A DNA stretch of 64,000 nucleotides from assembly GCA_011390565.1 (NCBI GenBank), contig JAABSC010000004.1:1-64000 (forward strand), in the 5' to 3' direction. The position numbers and the translations under genes were made by a program. Below, in pieces: positions 19,121 through 29,068 of this stretch (the stretch's first letter is position 1; every line of letters begins with the position of its first letter). The stretch comes from Thioalkalivibrio paradoxus (GTDB lineage: Bacteria; Pseudomonadota; Gammaproteobacteria; Ectothiorhodospirales; Ectothiorhodospiraceae). The notes beneath the pieces are model-generated. The model was not told the DNA's origin. It was given only the letters and a program-made list of their open reading frames with translations, and did not search any database.

Positions 19121-19912
19121 TCAGGGCTCGGCCCGAGCTGAAAACAGCGCAGCCAGGACGGTCCCGTCCGCAGGTTCCAGTGCGTGGCCTGCCGGACTCC
19201 AGATCGTTTCCGCGCGCCCACGCAGATCGGACACCCGGTTCAGATCCTGAAGCACGGGATCCACCATCGTGTCGACCAGCCGGACGACCGAGACGTAGCG
19301 GATGTCCGGATGGGCCTGATGACTCAGCCAGCGCAGGATGTTTCCCGGCTGGTTCGGACTGATGCCGGCGTAAAGCTCCAGCAGGCGGCGCAGATTGCCC
19401 TGTGTCATCAGGGGTGTCGACGTGCCCAGCGGCGACTGCCAGAAAAAATCCCCGAGCTGAACCATCGCGCTGTCCACGTGCGGGGTTCCGATCGTGACCA
19501 GCGCGGACACTTCATGCCGCTTGCGCGTAACCAGCGAGTACCGGGCGACCACCCCCGCGAGGGAATGGGCGACAAGGATCAAGGGTTGATCGGGATGCCG
19601 CCGCACGAGCGCATCCAGGTACAGGTTCAGCCACTCCGCCTGCATGGAGACCGGCCGTTCGGTCGGCATCAGCAGGGTATAGAAGACCCGCTGTCCCGTT
19701 TCCGCCGCGTATTCGAATTCCACCCCGTGAACCGAGGGCAGGATCTGCCCTCCATCCGCCCAGCCCGACGCCGCCAGCGGAACCGTGACGCCGGCCTCGC
19801 GGAAGGCCTGGGACTCCTGCCCCTGATGACCGGGAATGAGCACCATCACCTGGGCCGCAACCGGTACCGGAAGCAACAGGACCACCAGGACGAACAGCCA
19901 CGCTCGATGCAT
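19121..19912 (-). CDS. Exported alpha/beta hydrolase (PGAP1/lipase-like)
   Basis: A 263-residue protein with a signal peptide (MHRAWLFVLVVLLLPVPVAAQ) followed by an alpha/beta hydrolase fold. VMVLIPGHQGQ is the oxyanion-loop strand and LILVAHSLAGVVARYSL the nucleophile elbow with its serine. VSALVTIGTPHVDS is typical of esterases and lipases that act on membrane-linked substrates. The start at 19912 has GGGGAGAC in place; a longer frame to 20023 overlaps trpE and is not used. It stands downstream of trpE in a position where other gammaproteobacteria usually have trpG. Substrate unknown. Confidence 0.8.
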   Translation of the reverse strand: MHRAWLFVLVVLLLPVPVAAQVMVLIPGHQGQESQAFREAGVTVPLAASGWADGGQILPSVHGVEFEYAAETGQRVFYTLLMPTERPVSMQAEWLNLYLDALVRRHPDQPLILVAHSLAGVVARYSLVTRKRHEVSALVTIGTPHVDSAMVQLGDFFWQSPLGTSTPLMTQGNLRRLLELYAGISPNQPGNILRWLSHQAHPDIRYVSVVRLVDTMVDPVLQDLNRVSDLRGRAETIWSPAGHALEPADGTVLAALFSARAEP

Positions 19913-19938
19913 CGTCTCCCCGTTCCCCGGGACGCCGT

Positions 19939-21420
19939 TCAGTTTCGCCGTGGCCCCAGCCCGGCGCTCGCCATCTCGGCGGCCCTGACCACGGCACGAC
20001 CCTTGTTCAGCGTTTCCTGCCATTCGTTTTCCGGAACGGAGTCATGCACGACACCGGCACCGGCCTGGATATGCAGCACGCCGTCGCGCAGCACCGCGGT
20101 GCGGATCGCGATCGCGGTATCCATGTTTCCTGACCAGGAAAGATAGCCCACCGCGCCCGCGTAGACACCCCGCTTCACCGGTTCCAGCTCATCGATGATC
20201 TCCAGGGCCCGGATCTTCGGGGCCCCGCTCACGGTACCGGCGGGAAAGGTCGCCCGCAACACGTCCATCGCGCTCAGGCCCGGCCGCAGGAGTCCTTCCA
20301 CGTTGGACACGATATGCATCACGTGCGAATAGCGTTCGATGACCATGGTGTCCGTGACGCGCACCGTTCCGGTTCGGCTCACGCGCCCCGCGTCATTGCG
20401 CCCGAGGTCGATCAGCATCAGATGCTCGGCGCATTCCTTCGGGTCGGCGAGGAGATCGGCTTCGAGCGCCCGATCCTCCTCCGTGCTGCGCCCGCGCGGC
20501 CGTGTGCCGGCGATGGGACGCACCGTCACGCGGTCATCCTCGAGTCGGACGAGAATTTCCGGTGAAGCCCCCACCACGTGGTGGTCGCCGAGATCCATGT
20601 AGTACATGTACGGAGAGGGATTCAGGCCGCGCAGCGCGCGGTACAGATCGAGCGGCGGAGCGCTGAACGGGACACTCATGCGCTGCGCCAGAACCACCTG
20701 CATCACGTCGCCGTCCACGATGTAGTGCTGCGCACGCGCGACCGCGGCCTTGAAATCCTCCGCATGCCATCCCGAAATGTAATCCGGTACGGCGTGCGGA
20801 CGCGTATGGGGATGCGGAACGTCCAGCGGCTCCAGGAGGCGCTGCTCCAGGCGGTCCAGCCGCGCGGAAGCTTCGGCCTGGCCGCCGGGAAGCTCGGCGT
20901 CGGCATGCACCACGAGGTACAGGCGGCCGGCGAGGTTGTCGAACACCACCACCTCGTCGGAAACCATCAGGAGTATGTCGGGCAGATCCAGCGCGTCGGG
21001 CTTGTCCTTCCCGGCGAGACGCGGCTCGATCAGGCGGACGGTTTCGAAACCGAAGTAGCCCACCAGCCCGCCGGTGAACCGCGGCAGACCGTCGAGGTCG
21101 GGCACACGGAACCGGGACTGGAATGCCTCGATCCAGGCCAAGGGATCCTCGTGCTCCAGGCTTTCCACGACGGCGCCATCGGTCTCGACCTCGATCCGGT
21201 GGCCGCGGATACGCACCAGCGTGCGCGCGGGCAGTCCGATGAAGGAATACCGCCCCCACTTCTCGCCGCCCTGGACCGACTCGAACAGGTAGGTGAACGG
21301 ACGATTGCCCAGTTTCAGAAAAATCGAAAGTGGCGTATCAAGATCGGCCAGCACCTCGCGCACCAGCGGGATGCGGTTGTGACCCTGCGCCACGAGTTCG
21401 TCGAACCGTTCAGGATTCAT
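19939..21420 (-). CDS. trpE: Anthranilate synthase component I
   Basis: A 493-residue chorismate-using enzyme that makes anthranilate with the TrpG glutaminase. The N-terminal [32 protein letters not shown] region holds the tryptophan feedback pocket (LLES-type motif read as LFES). The catalytic domain shows [20 protein letters not shown] and [14 protein letters not shown]. Length is typical. It follows gph by 42 bases, giving rpe-gph-trpE, a common gammaproteobacterial order. Confidence 0.97.
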   Translation of the reverse strand: MNPERFDELVAQGHNRIPLVREVLADLDTPLSIFLKLGNRPFTYLFESVQGGEKWGRYSFIGLPARTLVRIRGHRIEVETDGAVVESLEHEDPLAWIEAFQSRFRVPDLDGLPRFTGGLVGYFGFETVRLIEPRLAGKDKPDALDLPDILLMVSDEVVVFDNLAGRLYLVVHADAELPGGQAEASARLDRLEQRLLEPLDVPHPHTRPHAVPDYISGWHAEDFKAAVARAQHYIVDGDVMQVVLAQRMSVPFSAPPLDLYRALRGLNPSPYMYYMDLGDHHVVGASPEILVRLEDDRVTVRPIAGTRPRGRSTEEDRALEADLLADPKECAEHLMLIDLGRNDAGRVSRTGTVRVTDTMVIERYSHVMHIVSNVEGLLRPGLSAMDVLRATFPAGTVSGAPKIRALEIIDELEPVKRGVYAGAVGYLSWSGNMDTAIAIRTAVLRDGVLHIQAGAGVVHDSVPENEWQETLNKGRAVVRAAEMASAGLGPRRN

Positions 21421-21462
21421 GGCGCGGCCCTGGGCGGTCGCCGTGACGAGACGGCCTCGGCA

Positions 21463-22146
21463 TCACGCCACCCGGGTCCCGAGGAGTTCCGGCAACTGAT
21501 CCAGCCGGTCGAGCACGACATCCGGATGCTCCTCGCGGATGTCCGCGCCGTGATTGTAGCCGTAGGTCATGCAGACAATGCGGAATCCGGCTGCGCGCGC
21601 GGCCTTCACGTCGCTGCGCGAATCGCCGACCATCAGGGAATCCGCGGGCGCGACGCCGAACCGTTCCGCCGCGTAGAGCAGCGGCATGGGATCGGGCTTC
21701 TTCTTCTCCAGCGTGTCGCCCGAAACCACCAGTTCGAAGCGATCGAGAATGCCCTTGTCACGCAGCAGCGGCAGGGTGAAACGCTCGGCCTTGTTGGTCA
21801 CGCAGCCGAGCCGGTACGCCCGGGCCTGCAGAAGGTCGAGTCCCTCGCGCACACCGGGATACAGGCAGCTGCGCTGCGAGGTGTTGTCCTGGTACAGACG
21901 CATGAACACCGGCAACGCGCGCTCGAACAGCGCCGCATCGGGTTGACCGTCGAGGTCGTTGCACAGCGCCCGCTGGACCAGGCGCTCCACCCCGTTGCCC
22001 ACCCAGTTGCGCACGGCCGCCTCTCCGCGCGCCGGCAGCCCGAGCTCGGTCATCATCGCGTCGACGCAGAACGCCAGGTCCGGCACGCTGTCGATCAGCG
22101 TGCCGTCCAGGTCGATCAGGATCATCGCGGGACGCGGCAGGGACAC
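21463..22146 (-). CDS. gph: Phosphoglycolate phosphatase
   Basis: A 227-residue HAD-superfamily phosphatase. The DxD motif is in ILIDLDGTLIDSVPD, the motif-II serine/threonine in VVSGDTL, the lysine in KKKPDPMPL, and the aspartates in VGDSRSDVKAA. Gph removes phosphate from 2-phosphoglycolate, a product of RuBisCO oxygenation and of DNA repair. In an autotroph it would feed the glycolate route (see GlcF-like protein). It starts 14 bases after rpe ends. Confidence 0.94.
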   Translation of the reverse strand: MSLPRPAMILIDLDGTLIDSVPDLAFCVDAMMTELGLPARGEAAVRNWVGNGVERLVQRALCNDLDGQPDAALFERALPVFMRLYQDNTSQRSCLYPGVREGLDLLQARAYRLGCVTNKAERFTLPLLRDKGILDRFELVVSGDTLEKKKPDPMPLLYAAERFGVAPADSLMVGDSRSDVKAARAAGFRIVCMTYGYNHGADIREEHPDVVLDRLDQLPELLGTRVA

Positions 22147-22160
22147 GACGGCCCGCCGCT

Positions 22161-22850
22161 TCAGGCTTTTGCCAGCTCGTCGCGCATCGCCTGGACGATG
22201 CTGTCGTAATGGTTCGGATCGGAGTCCTTCGCAGCGCCGAAGATCGCCGATCCGGCCACGAAGGTATCCGCACCCGCCGCCTTGATCTCGCGAATGTTGT
22301 CGGCCTTCACGCCGCCGTCGATCTCGAGCCGGATCTCGCGCCCGGAGGCTTCGATGCGGCGACGCGCCTCACGCAGCTTGTCCAGCGTCGCCGGAATGAA
22401 TTTCTGTCCGCCGAAACCCGGGTTCACAGACATCAGCAGAATCATGTCGACCTTGTCCATGACGTAATCGAGATGGGACAGCGGGGTCGCGGGATTGAAC
22501 ACCAGCCCGGCCTTGCAACCCTCGCCCTTGATCAGCTGCAGGGTGCGGTCGATATGTTCGGAGGCCTCCGGGTGAAAGGTGATGTAACTGGCCCCCGCCT
22601 TGGCGAAATCGGGAATGATCCGATCCACGGGCTTGACCATCAGGTGCACGTCGATCGGCGCCGTCACGCCGTGCTTGCGCAGGGCCTCGCAGACCAGCGG
22701 GCCAATGGTCAGGTTGGGCACGTAATGGTTGTCCATCACGTCGAAGTGGACGATGTCCGCGCCGGCGCGCAACACGTTATCCACCTCTTCGCCGAGACGG
22801 GCGAAGTCGGCGGAAAGGATGGACGGAGCAATCAGGTCGGGTAGGGCCAT
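22161..22850 (-). CDS. rpe: Ribulose-phosphate 3-epimerase
   Basis: A 229-residue TIM-barrel epimerase interconverting ribulose 5-phosphate and xylulose 5-phosphate (pentose phosphate and Calvin cycles). Typical motifs: [55 protein letters not shown] and [11 protein letters not shown]. The start at 22850 has GAGG upstream; an extended frame to 22937 has no homology. First gene of the rpe-gph-trpE unit. Confidence 0.97.
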   Translation of the reverse strand: MALPDLIAPSILSADFARLGEEVDNVLRAGADIVHFDVMDNHYVPNLTIGPLVCEALRKHGVTAPIDVHLMVKPVDRIIPDFAKAGASYITFHPEASEHIDRTLQLIKGEGCKAGLVFNPATPLSHLDYVMDKVDMILLMSVNPGFGGQKFIPATLDKLREARRRIEASGREIRLEIDGGVKADNIREIKAAGADTFVAGSAIFGAAKDSDPNHYDSIVQAMRDELAKA

Positions 22851-22972
22851 GGTGAAACCTCGCGGTCTAGCCAAGTGAGCGCGCGCCTGCGCGCAGGGTA
22901 GCCGATGGACTTTACCGGAAGGGCCGTCCGGAGGCAAAGCACAGGGAACGCGGGAACGGCGGCCCGATAAAC

Positions 22973-23003
22973 GAAAAACCGTTCCGGGGAACCCCGGAAC
23001 GGT
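22973..23003 (-). terminator. Intrinsic terminator after the cytochrome c gene
   Basis: ACCGTTCCGGGG and CCCCGGAACGGT pair perfectly (12 bp, 2-base loop). On the minus strand the stem is followed by TTTTTCG. It ends the cytochrome c transcript and insulates the rpe operon. Confidence 0.92.
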
Positions 23004-23060
23004 CTCTCACCAGCCCTGGTCCGCCACCCGGTCCAGGGCCCTATCGACGTCTCTGAACGC

Positions 23061-23372
23061 TCAGAGCGAATTCATGTATGCCGCCAGATCGGCGATGTCT
23101 TCGTCACTCAGGTTCATCGCGTGCGGCATCATCATCATGCTGTTCGGGCCGACCTGTTCGCCCGCCTTGTACTTCTGGAGCGTCTCGGCGAGGTACTCCA
23201 CGTCCTTGCCCGCCACACCCGGGAAGATGGCCTGCCCCTGCCCGGTCGGTCCATGACACCCCTGGCAGGTGACGTATTTTGCCTTGCCCGCTTCCACGTC
23301 GCCCGCGTGCGCGACGCCCATTCCGGACGCGAAGACCAGCCCCGTTGCTACTGCCATTGCCCACTTCTTCAT
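23061..23372 (-). CDS. Class I cytochrome c (c5-like), periplasmic
   Basis: A 103-residue protein: signal peptide (MKKWAMAVATGLVFASGMGVAHA) and a mature domain of about 80 residues with one haem site, CQGCH. The axial methionine is likely in the methionine-rich stretch SMMMMPHAMNLSDEDI, and YLAETLQKYKAGEQ is typical of the c5/c553 group. It should be a soluble periplasmic electron carrier for respiration. It is transcribed alone, with its own terminator. The partner oxidase is not in the window. Confidence 0.93.
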   Translation of the reverse strand: MKKWAMAVATGLVFASGMGVAHAGDVEAGKAKYVTCQGCHGPTGQGQAIFPGVAGKDVEYLAETLQKYKAGEQVGPNSMMMMPHAMNLSDEDIADLAAYMNSL

Positions 23373-23463
23373 GCCTGCCCTCCTTTGAAGGTTTATTTTT
23401 TGGTACGACTCTGCTGTTTACGCCAGCCAATGCCAGATTAGCAGTCGTTTCCTGAACCGGACA

Positions 23464-24129
23464 TTAACGGCCGTCAACATAGCGTGCATCGGAATAGGTT
23501 GCCACCCACTCCGGCCGGAACATCACCAGTCCGGTGATGATCATGCCATTGAGCACCCCCTCCGGGAGCACCAGCAGCATCGTGTAACGCAGATATTCCG
23601 AGAGCACAAGATCCCACGCCAGCGGAGTGAAAAGCCCGAACAACAGTGCATTGGCCGCCATGGCCGCCAGAACCGAGAGGGCCCCGCCCAGAAATCCCAC
23701 CACGTAAAGGTAAATGAACATATGGGGCGGCAGGCGCTGTTCACTGAGCCGCAGCAGGCCCCAGGTCGTAAGCACCGGCAGCACTCCGCTGACCAGAATG
23801 GTGAACGGAATCATCAGTGGTTCGACCAATCCCAGCCCCCCGAGGATGACCACCACGACCGCGAGCATCAGCACCGCAAGGCGCCAACCGAAGATCAGGG
23901 TCGTGACCGCCGCGCCGAGGAAATGCATGGCCAGGCCGTCCACGGTCTCCGCGCGCATGCTCCAGATGCCCGCGAGCAACGCGACCGCGATCAGGGCATG
24001 CTGCACCCGGCCGGGAACGAACAGCTCCTCCCAGGTCATGCCGCGCAGCACCCAGACGAGAACGAACACGAGTCCGGCCGCGGCAAAGATTTGCAACCAG
24101 AGGGGAAACGAGACAGCAATGACGTGCAT
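23464..24129 (-). CDS. CbiM-like energy-coupling factor permease
   Basis: A 221-residue integral membrane protein with about six hydrophobic segments. GLAMHFLGAAVTTLIFGWRLA and VLPEGVLNGMIITGLVMF resemble the CbiM/ECF-S family that binds Co or Ni ions. No ECF ATPase, CbiQ or CbiN gene is adjacent, so it is a solitary member, as seen in many gammaproteobacteria where the substrate is untested. The canonical N-terminal MHIxxG metal motif is replaced by MHVIAVSF. It starts with MHVIAV at 24129, about 48 bases after the methyltransferase gene. Confidence 0.72.
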   Translation of the reverse strand: MHVIAVSFPLWLQIFAAAGLVFVLVWVLRGMTWEELFVPGRVQHALIAVALLAGIWSMRAETVDGLAMHFLGAAVTTLIFGWRLAVLMLAVVVVILGGLGLVEPLMIPFTILVSGVLPVLTTWGLLRLSEQRLPPHMFIYLYVVGFLGGALSVLAAMAANALLFGLFTPLAWDLVLSEYLRYTMLLVLPEGVLNGMIITGLVMFRPEWVATYSDARYVDGR

Positions 24130-24177
24130 GCTCTATCCGGGTGTTGTCCAGGACGCGGGTTTCGCAGCGCTCCGGCT

Positions 24178-24804
24178 TCAGAGCGGTTCGCGGCGTGCCA
24201 GGGCCACGGTGTAATCGCGACCCTGCTTGAGCTTATCGTAGTTCCCGAACACTTCCTTGAAACCCTTCTCGATGAACCGGCGCAGGCCCGTGATCGTTAC
24301 GACATAGAGACGTCCGCCCGGGTTCAACTGCTCCCAGGCATCGAGCAGGTACGTATACAGCAACTCCCGACCCACCTTGGCCGGCAGGTTCGAGGCCATG
24401 ACGTCGAAGCGGCGCTCCGGGATCTGATCGAAGCCGTTGCTGAGAAGGCAGTCCACGTTGGCTATCCCGTTGCGTTCGGCGTTGCGCCGACTGTATTCCA
24501 CCGCCACGAAATCCTTGTCGACCAACGTGCAGTGGCCGCGCGCCGCCTTGCGGGCAAACACCAAACCGATGGGTCCGTAGCCACACCCGAGGTCCAGACA
24601 ACGGTCCTCCGGTCCGACTTCGACATAATCCAGTAGCAGACGGGTCCCGTCGTCGATGCGCCGGGGCGAGAACAAACCCCACGTCGTCGTGAAATCCAGG
24701 CGCTCGCCGGCGACCTGGTCGGTAAACCGGATGTCGGCCTTGAGTTCGTCACGAAGCCGGGTCCGCTCCGCCCGGGAGCGCAGATTCCAGTCACGCTCGC
24801 TCAT
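24178..24804 (-). CDS. RsmC-like class I SAM-dependent methyltransferase
   Basis: A 208-residue methyltransferase of the small (MTS) domain type related to RsmC/RlmG rRNA guanine-N2 enzymes. SAM-binding motif I is CLDLGCGYGPIGLVFARK. The catalytic N-P-P-[FY] tetrad is read as NLPA in MASNLPAKVGRELL, a variant seen in a branch of this family. It lacks the N-terminal pseudo-domain of RsmC. The start overlaps purK by 4 bases (ATGA), so it is cotranslated with the purine genes. The RNA target is unknown. Confidence 0.8.
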   Translation of the reverse strand: MSERDWNLRSRAERTRLRDELKADIRFTDQVAGERLDFTTTWGLFSPRRIDDGTRLLLDYVEVGPEDRCLDLGCGYGPIGLVFARKAARGHCTLVDKDFVAVEYSRRNAERNGIANVDCLLSNGFDQIPERRFDVMASNLPAKVGRELLYTYLLDAWEQLNPGGRLYVVTITGLRRFIEKGFKEVFGNYDKLKQGRDYTVALARREPL

Positions 24805-25967
24805 GATCCCTCCAGGCCGGCCTGGGACCGCAACGCGCTCCAGAGCGTCTCGGCAAGACGCACGGGTTGCGATGCTTCCCCCTCGCCCGGCGCCCCGAGG
24901 ACGTTGATGTGCCCCATCTTGCGACCGGGGCGCGGCAGGGGTTTGCCGTAAAGATGCAGGCGCACGCGACCGTGGTTCAGCGCAGTGGAAAAATCGGGCA
25001 TCGAGCGGCCCTCGGGCCAGAGTTCGCCGAGCAGGTTCAGCATCGCAACCGGGGCGGTCAGATCGGCGGGGGCCAGTGCCAGGCCGCAGACGGCCCGGAC
25101 CTGCTGCTCGAACTGCGAGACCGAAACCGCGTCGAGCGTGTAGTGTCCGGAATTGTGGGGGCGGGGAGCGATCTCGTTGACCAGGAGATCCCCCTTAGAT
25201 GTCACGAAAAACTCGACCGCGAGAACGCCACAATAGTCCAGCCGTTCGGCAACATGCTGCGCGATCGCCTCGGCCTGGGTTCGAAGTTCCTTGTCGATCC
25301 GCGCGGGCACCCGACTCAGATGCAGGATCCCCCCGCGATGGACGTTCTCGGAAACCGGGAACGCCCGGCTGCGGCCTTCCGAATCGCGCGCCAGCACAAC
25401 CGAAATCTCCCGTTCGAGATCCACCTGCTGCTCCAGGACACAGGGCACTTCTCCGAGCGCGTGAAAAGCCGGAGCAATGTCCGACGCGGATCGAACGGAC
25501 ACCTGACCCTTGCCGTCGTAGCCCAGGCGCGCGGTTTTCAGGATCGCCGGAAACGACCATTCAGGCGAAACATCCCGCACCGCGTCCGGATTCTCGATCG
25601 GCAGCCAGGGCGCCACCGCGACGTCGGCCTGCTCCAGGAAGCGCTTCTCGTCGATCCGGTCCTGGGCAACCGCAAGCGCCCGCGGGTCCGGACGCAGCAA
25701 CGCGTGGGCCGCCAGCCACTCCGCGCTGGCCGCTGGGACGTTCTCGAACTCGCAGGTCACCACCGAAGCGTGCGCCGCCAGCTCGCGCAGCGCCTCGGGG
25801 TCCTCGAATTCCGCGCAGAGATGGCGATCGGCAACGCTACCGGCGGGACTCTGGGGATCGGGATCCAGCACCCAGACCCGATATCCCATGGTACGGGCGC
25901 TGAGGGTGAAATAGCGTCCGAGCTGCCCGCCGCCGAGCAGCCCGAGCACGGCTGGCGGCAGAATCAC
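24801..25967 (-). CDS. purK: 5-(carboxyamino)imidazole ribonucleotide synthase
   Basis: A 388-residue ATP-grasp enzyme that carboxylates AIR to N5-CAIR in purine synthesis. Features: [13 protein letters not shown] at the N-terminus, [17 protein letters not shown] for ATP binding, [11 protein letters not shown], and [14 protein letters not shown] at the metal site. Length is typical. It overlaps purE by 4 bases. Order purE-purK-methyltransferase on the minus strand, facing purC. Confidence 0.97.
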   Translation of the reverse strand: MILPPAVLGLLGGGQLGRYFTLSARTMGYRVWVLDPDPQSPAGSVADRHLCAEFEDPEALRELAAHASVVTCEFENVPAASAEWLAAHALLRPDPRALAVAQDRIDEKRFLEQADVAVAPWLPIENPDAVRDVSPEWSFPAILKTARLGYDGKGQVSVRSASDIAPAFHALGEVPCVLEQQVDLEREISVVLARDSEGRSRAFPVSENVHRGGILHLSRVPARIDKELRTQAEAIAQHVAERLDYCGVLAVEFFVTSKGDLLVNEIAPRPHNSGHYTLDAVSVSQFEQQVRAVCGLALAPADLTAPVAMLNLLGELWPEGRSMPDFSTALNHGRVRLHLYGKPLPRPGRKMGHINVLGAPGEGEASQPVRLAETLWSALRSQAGLEGS

Positions 25968-26467
25968 TGCTGCACCGGCGGCAGCTCCTGGGCCAGCACG
26001 GCATCGCGCTGGTGCTCCCGGAACCGGGCGAGCCGTCCACGCAAAGCGGCATCGGTATTGGCCAGCATGGCCGCCGCGAACAGCGCGGCGTTGGCGGCTC
26101 CGGCATCACCGATGGCAAAGGTCGCGACCGGAATGCCCTTGGGCATCTGGACGATCGAAAGCAGGGAATCCCGGCCCTGCATGTGGCGCGAGGCCACCGG
26201 AACCCCCAGCACCGGCACGGTGGTCTTGGCCGCGAGCATGCCGGGCAGGTGCGCCGCTCCACCCGCCCCCGCGATGATCGCCTGCAGGCCGCGGCCCGCG
26301 GCCTTTTCCGCGTATTCGAACAGCAGATCGGGCGTGCGATGGGCGGAAACGACCCGGGCCTCGTAGGGCACGGCCAGCTCTTCCAGCATGCGCGCGGCAT
26401 GCTCCATCGTGGGCCAGTCCGAACGGCTGCCCATCACCAGGCCGATCTTCGCATGCGTGGTTTCCAT
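25964..26467 (-). CDS. purE: N5-CAIR mutase (class I PurE)
   Basis: A 167-residue mutase that converts N5-CAIR to CAIR. The signature [29 protein letters not shown] and [16 protein letters not shown] motifs are present, including the catalytic histidine. It is the bacterial class I form that needs PurK. The start at 26467 ([11 protein letters not shown]) fits the family N-terminus although its ribosome site is weak; the frame is open upstream into the repeat region. Divergent from purC. Confidence 0.94.
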   Translation of the reverse strand: METTHAKIGLVMGSRSDWPTMEHAARMLEELAVPYEARVVSAHRTPDLLFEYAEKAAGRGLQAIIAGAGGAAHLPGMLAAKTTVPVLGVPVASRHMQGRDSLLSIVQMPKGIPVATFAIGDAGAANAALFAAAMLANTDAALRGRLARFREHQRDAVLAQELPPVQQ

Positions 26468-26531
26468 AGGGACGCAAAGATAGCCCCCACGGCCCATACG
26501 GGCAAGGAGAGCCGCTTTTGCCGGGGGACCG

Positions 26532-26641
26532 GGTGTGCAGACGGATGGGCTCTCGTCGGGTGTCGGCAGCATGGATGCTGCCGTCAAGCCTACAGGGATG
26601 TATTCACGGCGTCCCGACGAGAGCCCATCCGTCTGCACACC
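26532..26641. repeat. MITE-like element: 29-bp perfect inverted repeats with an internal palindrome
   Basis: A 29-base arm at 26532-26560 (GGTGTGCAGACGGATGGGCT...) is repeated perfectly inverted at 26613-26641. The 52-base centre starts with a second perfect palindrome GGCAGCATGGATGCTGCC and continues GTCAAGCCTACAGGGATG. The 110-base unit has no coding capacity that makes sense. It lies in the divergent purE/purC control region. Pieces with the wording CTACAGGGATGTATTC are known to me as common intergenic repeats in gammaproteobacteria. Confidence 0.85.
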
Positions 26642-26718
26642 TCTCGCTGCGTCGACTCGACCGACCAGGACAGTGGCGCAAGCGTGTCTTGCGACCCGGT
26701 TCCGGATAAGATTCGGCG

Positions 26719-27618
26719 ATGGAAAACGCAATGTTCGAGAGCCATATACCCGGGTTGCCGCTGATCCACCGCGGCAAGGTCCGCGACCTGTACGCAGTCG
26801 ACGACGACCACCTGCTGATGGTCACCACCGACCGCCTCTCGGCGTTCGATGTCGTGCTGCCCACCCCGATACCGGACAAGGGCCGGATCCTGACCGCCAT
26901 TACGGTGTTCTGGATGCACAAGGTCGCGTCCGAGCTGGGCATTCCGAACCAGTTGACGGACATCGATCTGGCCGAAGTCGTGCCCGATGCGACGCTCCGT
27001 GGCCCGCTGGAAGGCCGCAGCCTGGTCGTGCGAAGGCTCAATGCGCTGCCGGTGGAAGCCGTTGTTCGTGGCTACCTCATCGGCTCGGGCTGGAAGGACT
27101 ACCAGGGCACGGGATCCGTGTGCGGCATCCCGTTACCGAACGACCTGATCCTGGCGTCGGAGTTGCCCGAACCGATCTTCACCCCGAGCACCAAGGCGGC
27201 CGCGGGCGAGCACGACGCGAACATCGACTTCGACCGGGTCGTGGCGATCCTGGGTCGGAAACAGGCCGAACAGGTGCGGGAGGCGTCGCTCGGCATCTAC
27301 ACGATGGCGCGGGAACACGCGCGCGCCCGGGGTATTCTGATCGCGGACACCAAGTTCGAATTCGGTCTGGACGCCCAGGGTCGACTGCACCTGATCGACG
27401 AGGTGCTGACCCCGGACTCCTCGCGCTTCTGGCCCGAGGACCTGTACCGGCCGGGTTCGAGCCCCGAATCCTTCGACAAGCAGTTCGTGCGCGATTACCT
27501 GGAAACCCTCGATTGGGGCAAGACCGCCCCCGGGCCGGTCATCCCCGACGAAATCGCCGCGCGAACGGCCGCCCGTTACCGGGAAGCGTTGCAGCGTCTG
27601 ACCTCCGCACCGGCATGA
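26719..27618 (+). CDS. purC: Phosphoribosylaminoimidazole-succinocarboxamide (SAICAR) synthase
   Basis: A 299-residue enzyme joining aspartate to CAIR. Motifs: [28 protein letters not shown] at the N-terminus (ATP site), [17 protein letters not shown], and [11 protein letters not shown] with [14 protein letters not shown]. At 299 residues it is the longer, yeast Ade1-like type rather than the 237-residue E. coli form. It overlaps bioD by four bases, and faces purEK across the MITE-like repeat. Confidence 0.96.
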   Translation: MENAMFESHIPGLPLIHRGKVRDLYAVDDDHLLMVTTDRLSAFDVVLPTPIPDKGRILTAITVFWMHKVASELGIPNQLTDIDLAEVVPDATLRGPLEGRSLVVRRLNALPVEAVVRGYLIGSGWKDYQGTGSVCGIPLPNDLILASELPEPIFTPSTKAAAGEHDANIDFDRVVAILGRKQAEQVREASLGIYTMAREHARARGILIADTKFEFGLDAQGRLHLIDEVLTPDSSRFWPEDLYRPGSSPESFDKQFVRDYLETLDWGKTAPGPVIPDEIAARTAARYREALQRLTSAPA

Positions 27619-28352
27619 CGGTCTCCAGGCCGGCGCAGGCAACCACCGGTGGTGTATTCGTCACCGCCACCGATACCGGGGTCGGCAAGACCTTTGTCGC
27701 CTGCGCGCTGGCGCGAAACTGGCGCGCGCTCGGGTTGACGGTTGCGCCGCGCAAGCCGGTGGAGTCCGGCTGTATCCTCCGCGGCGGCGAATACTGGCCG
27801 GAAGACGGTATCCGGCTGGCCGAGGCGGCGGGCATCCCGTTCGAACGCCTCGGCGAGGTGAACCGTTTTCGTCTCCCCGAACCGCTGGCACCCGACCTCG
27901 CCGCAAGGCTCGCGGGAACCTCGCTCCGGCTGAAGGATCTCGTGGACGCCTGCGGGCACCCCGCGGGAAGCTGGCGCATCGCCGAGGGTGCGGGCGGCTT
28001 CTACTCGCCGCTCTGCGAGGACGGATTGAACGCGGACCTGGCCGAGGCCCTCGGGGACCCGGTCATCCTGGTCGCCGAGGACCGCCTGGGGACGCTGAGC
28101 AGTTGCCTGCTCGCCGCCGAGGCCATCGAAAGGCGCGGACTTTCCCTCGCCGGCGTGGTCCTGAACCGGCGCCGGGACAGCGCCCACCCGGCGATGGACA
28201 ACCGGGAGGCTCTGCTCCAGAGGCTCGCGGCGCCCGTGTTGTGCATCCGCGAAGGACTGCCCCAGGAGCAGGTGGATCAGAGCTTCTCGACCTGGAGCTC
28301 CTCGATGGTGAGCCCACCCGAGCCGGGCTCCACGGGATCCGCGTCGCGATAG
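27615..28352 (+). CDS. bioD: Dethiobiotin synthetase
   Basis: A 245-residue P-loop enzyme that closes the ureido ring of dethiobiotin. The Walker-A motif is [24 protein letters not shown] and [14 protein letters not shown] match BioD. The ATG at 27615 overlaps the purC stop. No other biotin genes are adjacent. The last 25 codons overlap the 3' end of the convergent SYLF gene by 76 bases, and the tail ([18 protein letters not shown]) looks like a non-conserved read-through into that gene. Confidence 0.93.
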   Translation: MTVSRPAQATTGGVFVTATDTGVGKTFVACALARNWRALGLTVAPRKPVESGCILRGGEYWPEDGIRLAEAAGIPFERLGEVNRFRLPEPLAPDLAARLAGTSLRLKDLVDACGHPAGSWRIAEGAGGFYSPLCEDGLNADLAEALGDPVILVAEDRLGTLSSCLLAAEAIERRGLSLAGVVLNRRRDSAHPAMDNREALLQRLAAPVLCIREGLPQEQVDQSFSTWSSSMVSPPEPGSTGSASR

Positions 28353-29068
28353 GGCACAGGATCGGGGGCAGGTTCGGGGACCGGGTCCACCGGACGCAGA
28401 CGGTGGCCGAGAAGATCACCGCGCAGCGGCAGTGTCCCTGGGTTGTCCACAATCCTGGACTGGATGATTTCCACCGGCCTGGCGGCACGGTCGTAGTACA
28501 CCTCGTTGAAGTCATCGCGCACGCGAAGCATGGAGCCATCGAGGCTCAGGCCGATGAACGCACCCTTGGAACGCGCGAACGAAAGAAAATCCGCCGTGAC
28601 GCTGGCGCGCCTGCCGACACCGACCGGCCCGGCCGCTACCGAAGCATCGCCACCCAGCCGGAAGGCCGAGGCGAACAGGGAATCCACGGCCCGCTGGGTT
28701 CGGGCCACCATCACGACTTCAGCCACCTCGCCACCGAACTGCAGGCCGACACTCACCGACCCCAGCGAATAGAACGCGACCGGACTGAAATCCCCCCGCT
28801 CTTCGTCGTAAGCCAGGAACACGCCCAGCCCCCCGGACCCGCCGACGAAGAACCCACCCCGAATCACCCGCGGAAAGATCAGCACACCGCGCGCCGTCTC
28901 CAGCTCGGCGCGGAGGGGTTCGAAATCCGGGTGCACGGTCATGTCCCGCAGCGTCCTCTGGGCATCGTCGATCACCTGCTGGGGATCGACGTCGCGGGAC
29001 AGCTGGGACTGCGCGAGGGCGGGAAAGGCAAGCAGAACCAAGAGCACCAGAACAGTCCGGAATCTCAT
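28277..29068 (-). CDS. Exported SYLF-domain lipid-binding protein
   Basis: A 263-residue protein with a signal peptide (MRFRTVLVLLVLLAFPALAQSQ) and a SYLF (YSC84-like) domain: ARGVLIFPRVIRGGFFVGGSGG near residue 60, then GLQFGGEVAEVVMVARTQRAVDSL. SYLF domains bind phosphoinositides or other lipids in eukaryotes; bacterial members are secreted and poorly understood. The C-terminal 50 residues are proline- and acid-rich low complexity. Its 3' end overlaps bioD by 76 bases. Confidence 0.87.
   Translation of the reverse strand: MRFRTVLVLLVLLAFPALAQSQLSRDVDPQQVIDDAQRTLRDMTVHPDFEPLRAELETARGVLIFPRVIRGGFFVGGSGGLGVFLAYDEERGDFSPVAFYSLGSVSVGLQFGGEVAEVVMVARTQRAVDSLFASAFRLGGDASVAAGPVGVGRRASVTADFLSFARSKGAFIGLSLDGSMLRVRDDFNEVYYDRAARPVEIIQSRIVDNPGTLPLRGDLLGHRLRPVDPVPEPAPDPVPYRDADPVEPGSGGLTIEELQVEKL

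Noticed and set aside
26535..27614. Open frame through the MITE-like element and purC in the bioD reading frame
   Set aside because: It is an antisense-like shadow of purC in another frame; BioD homology starts at 27615.
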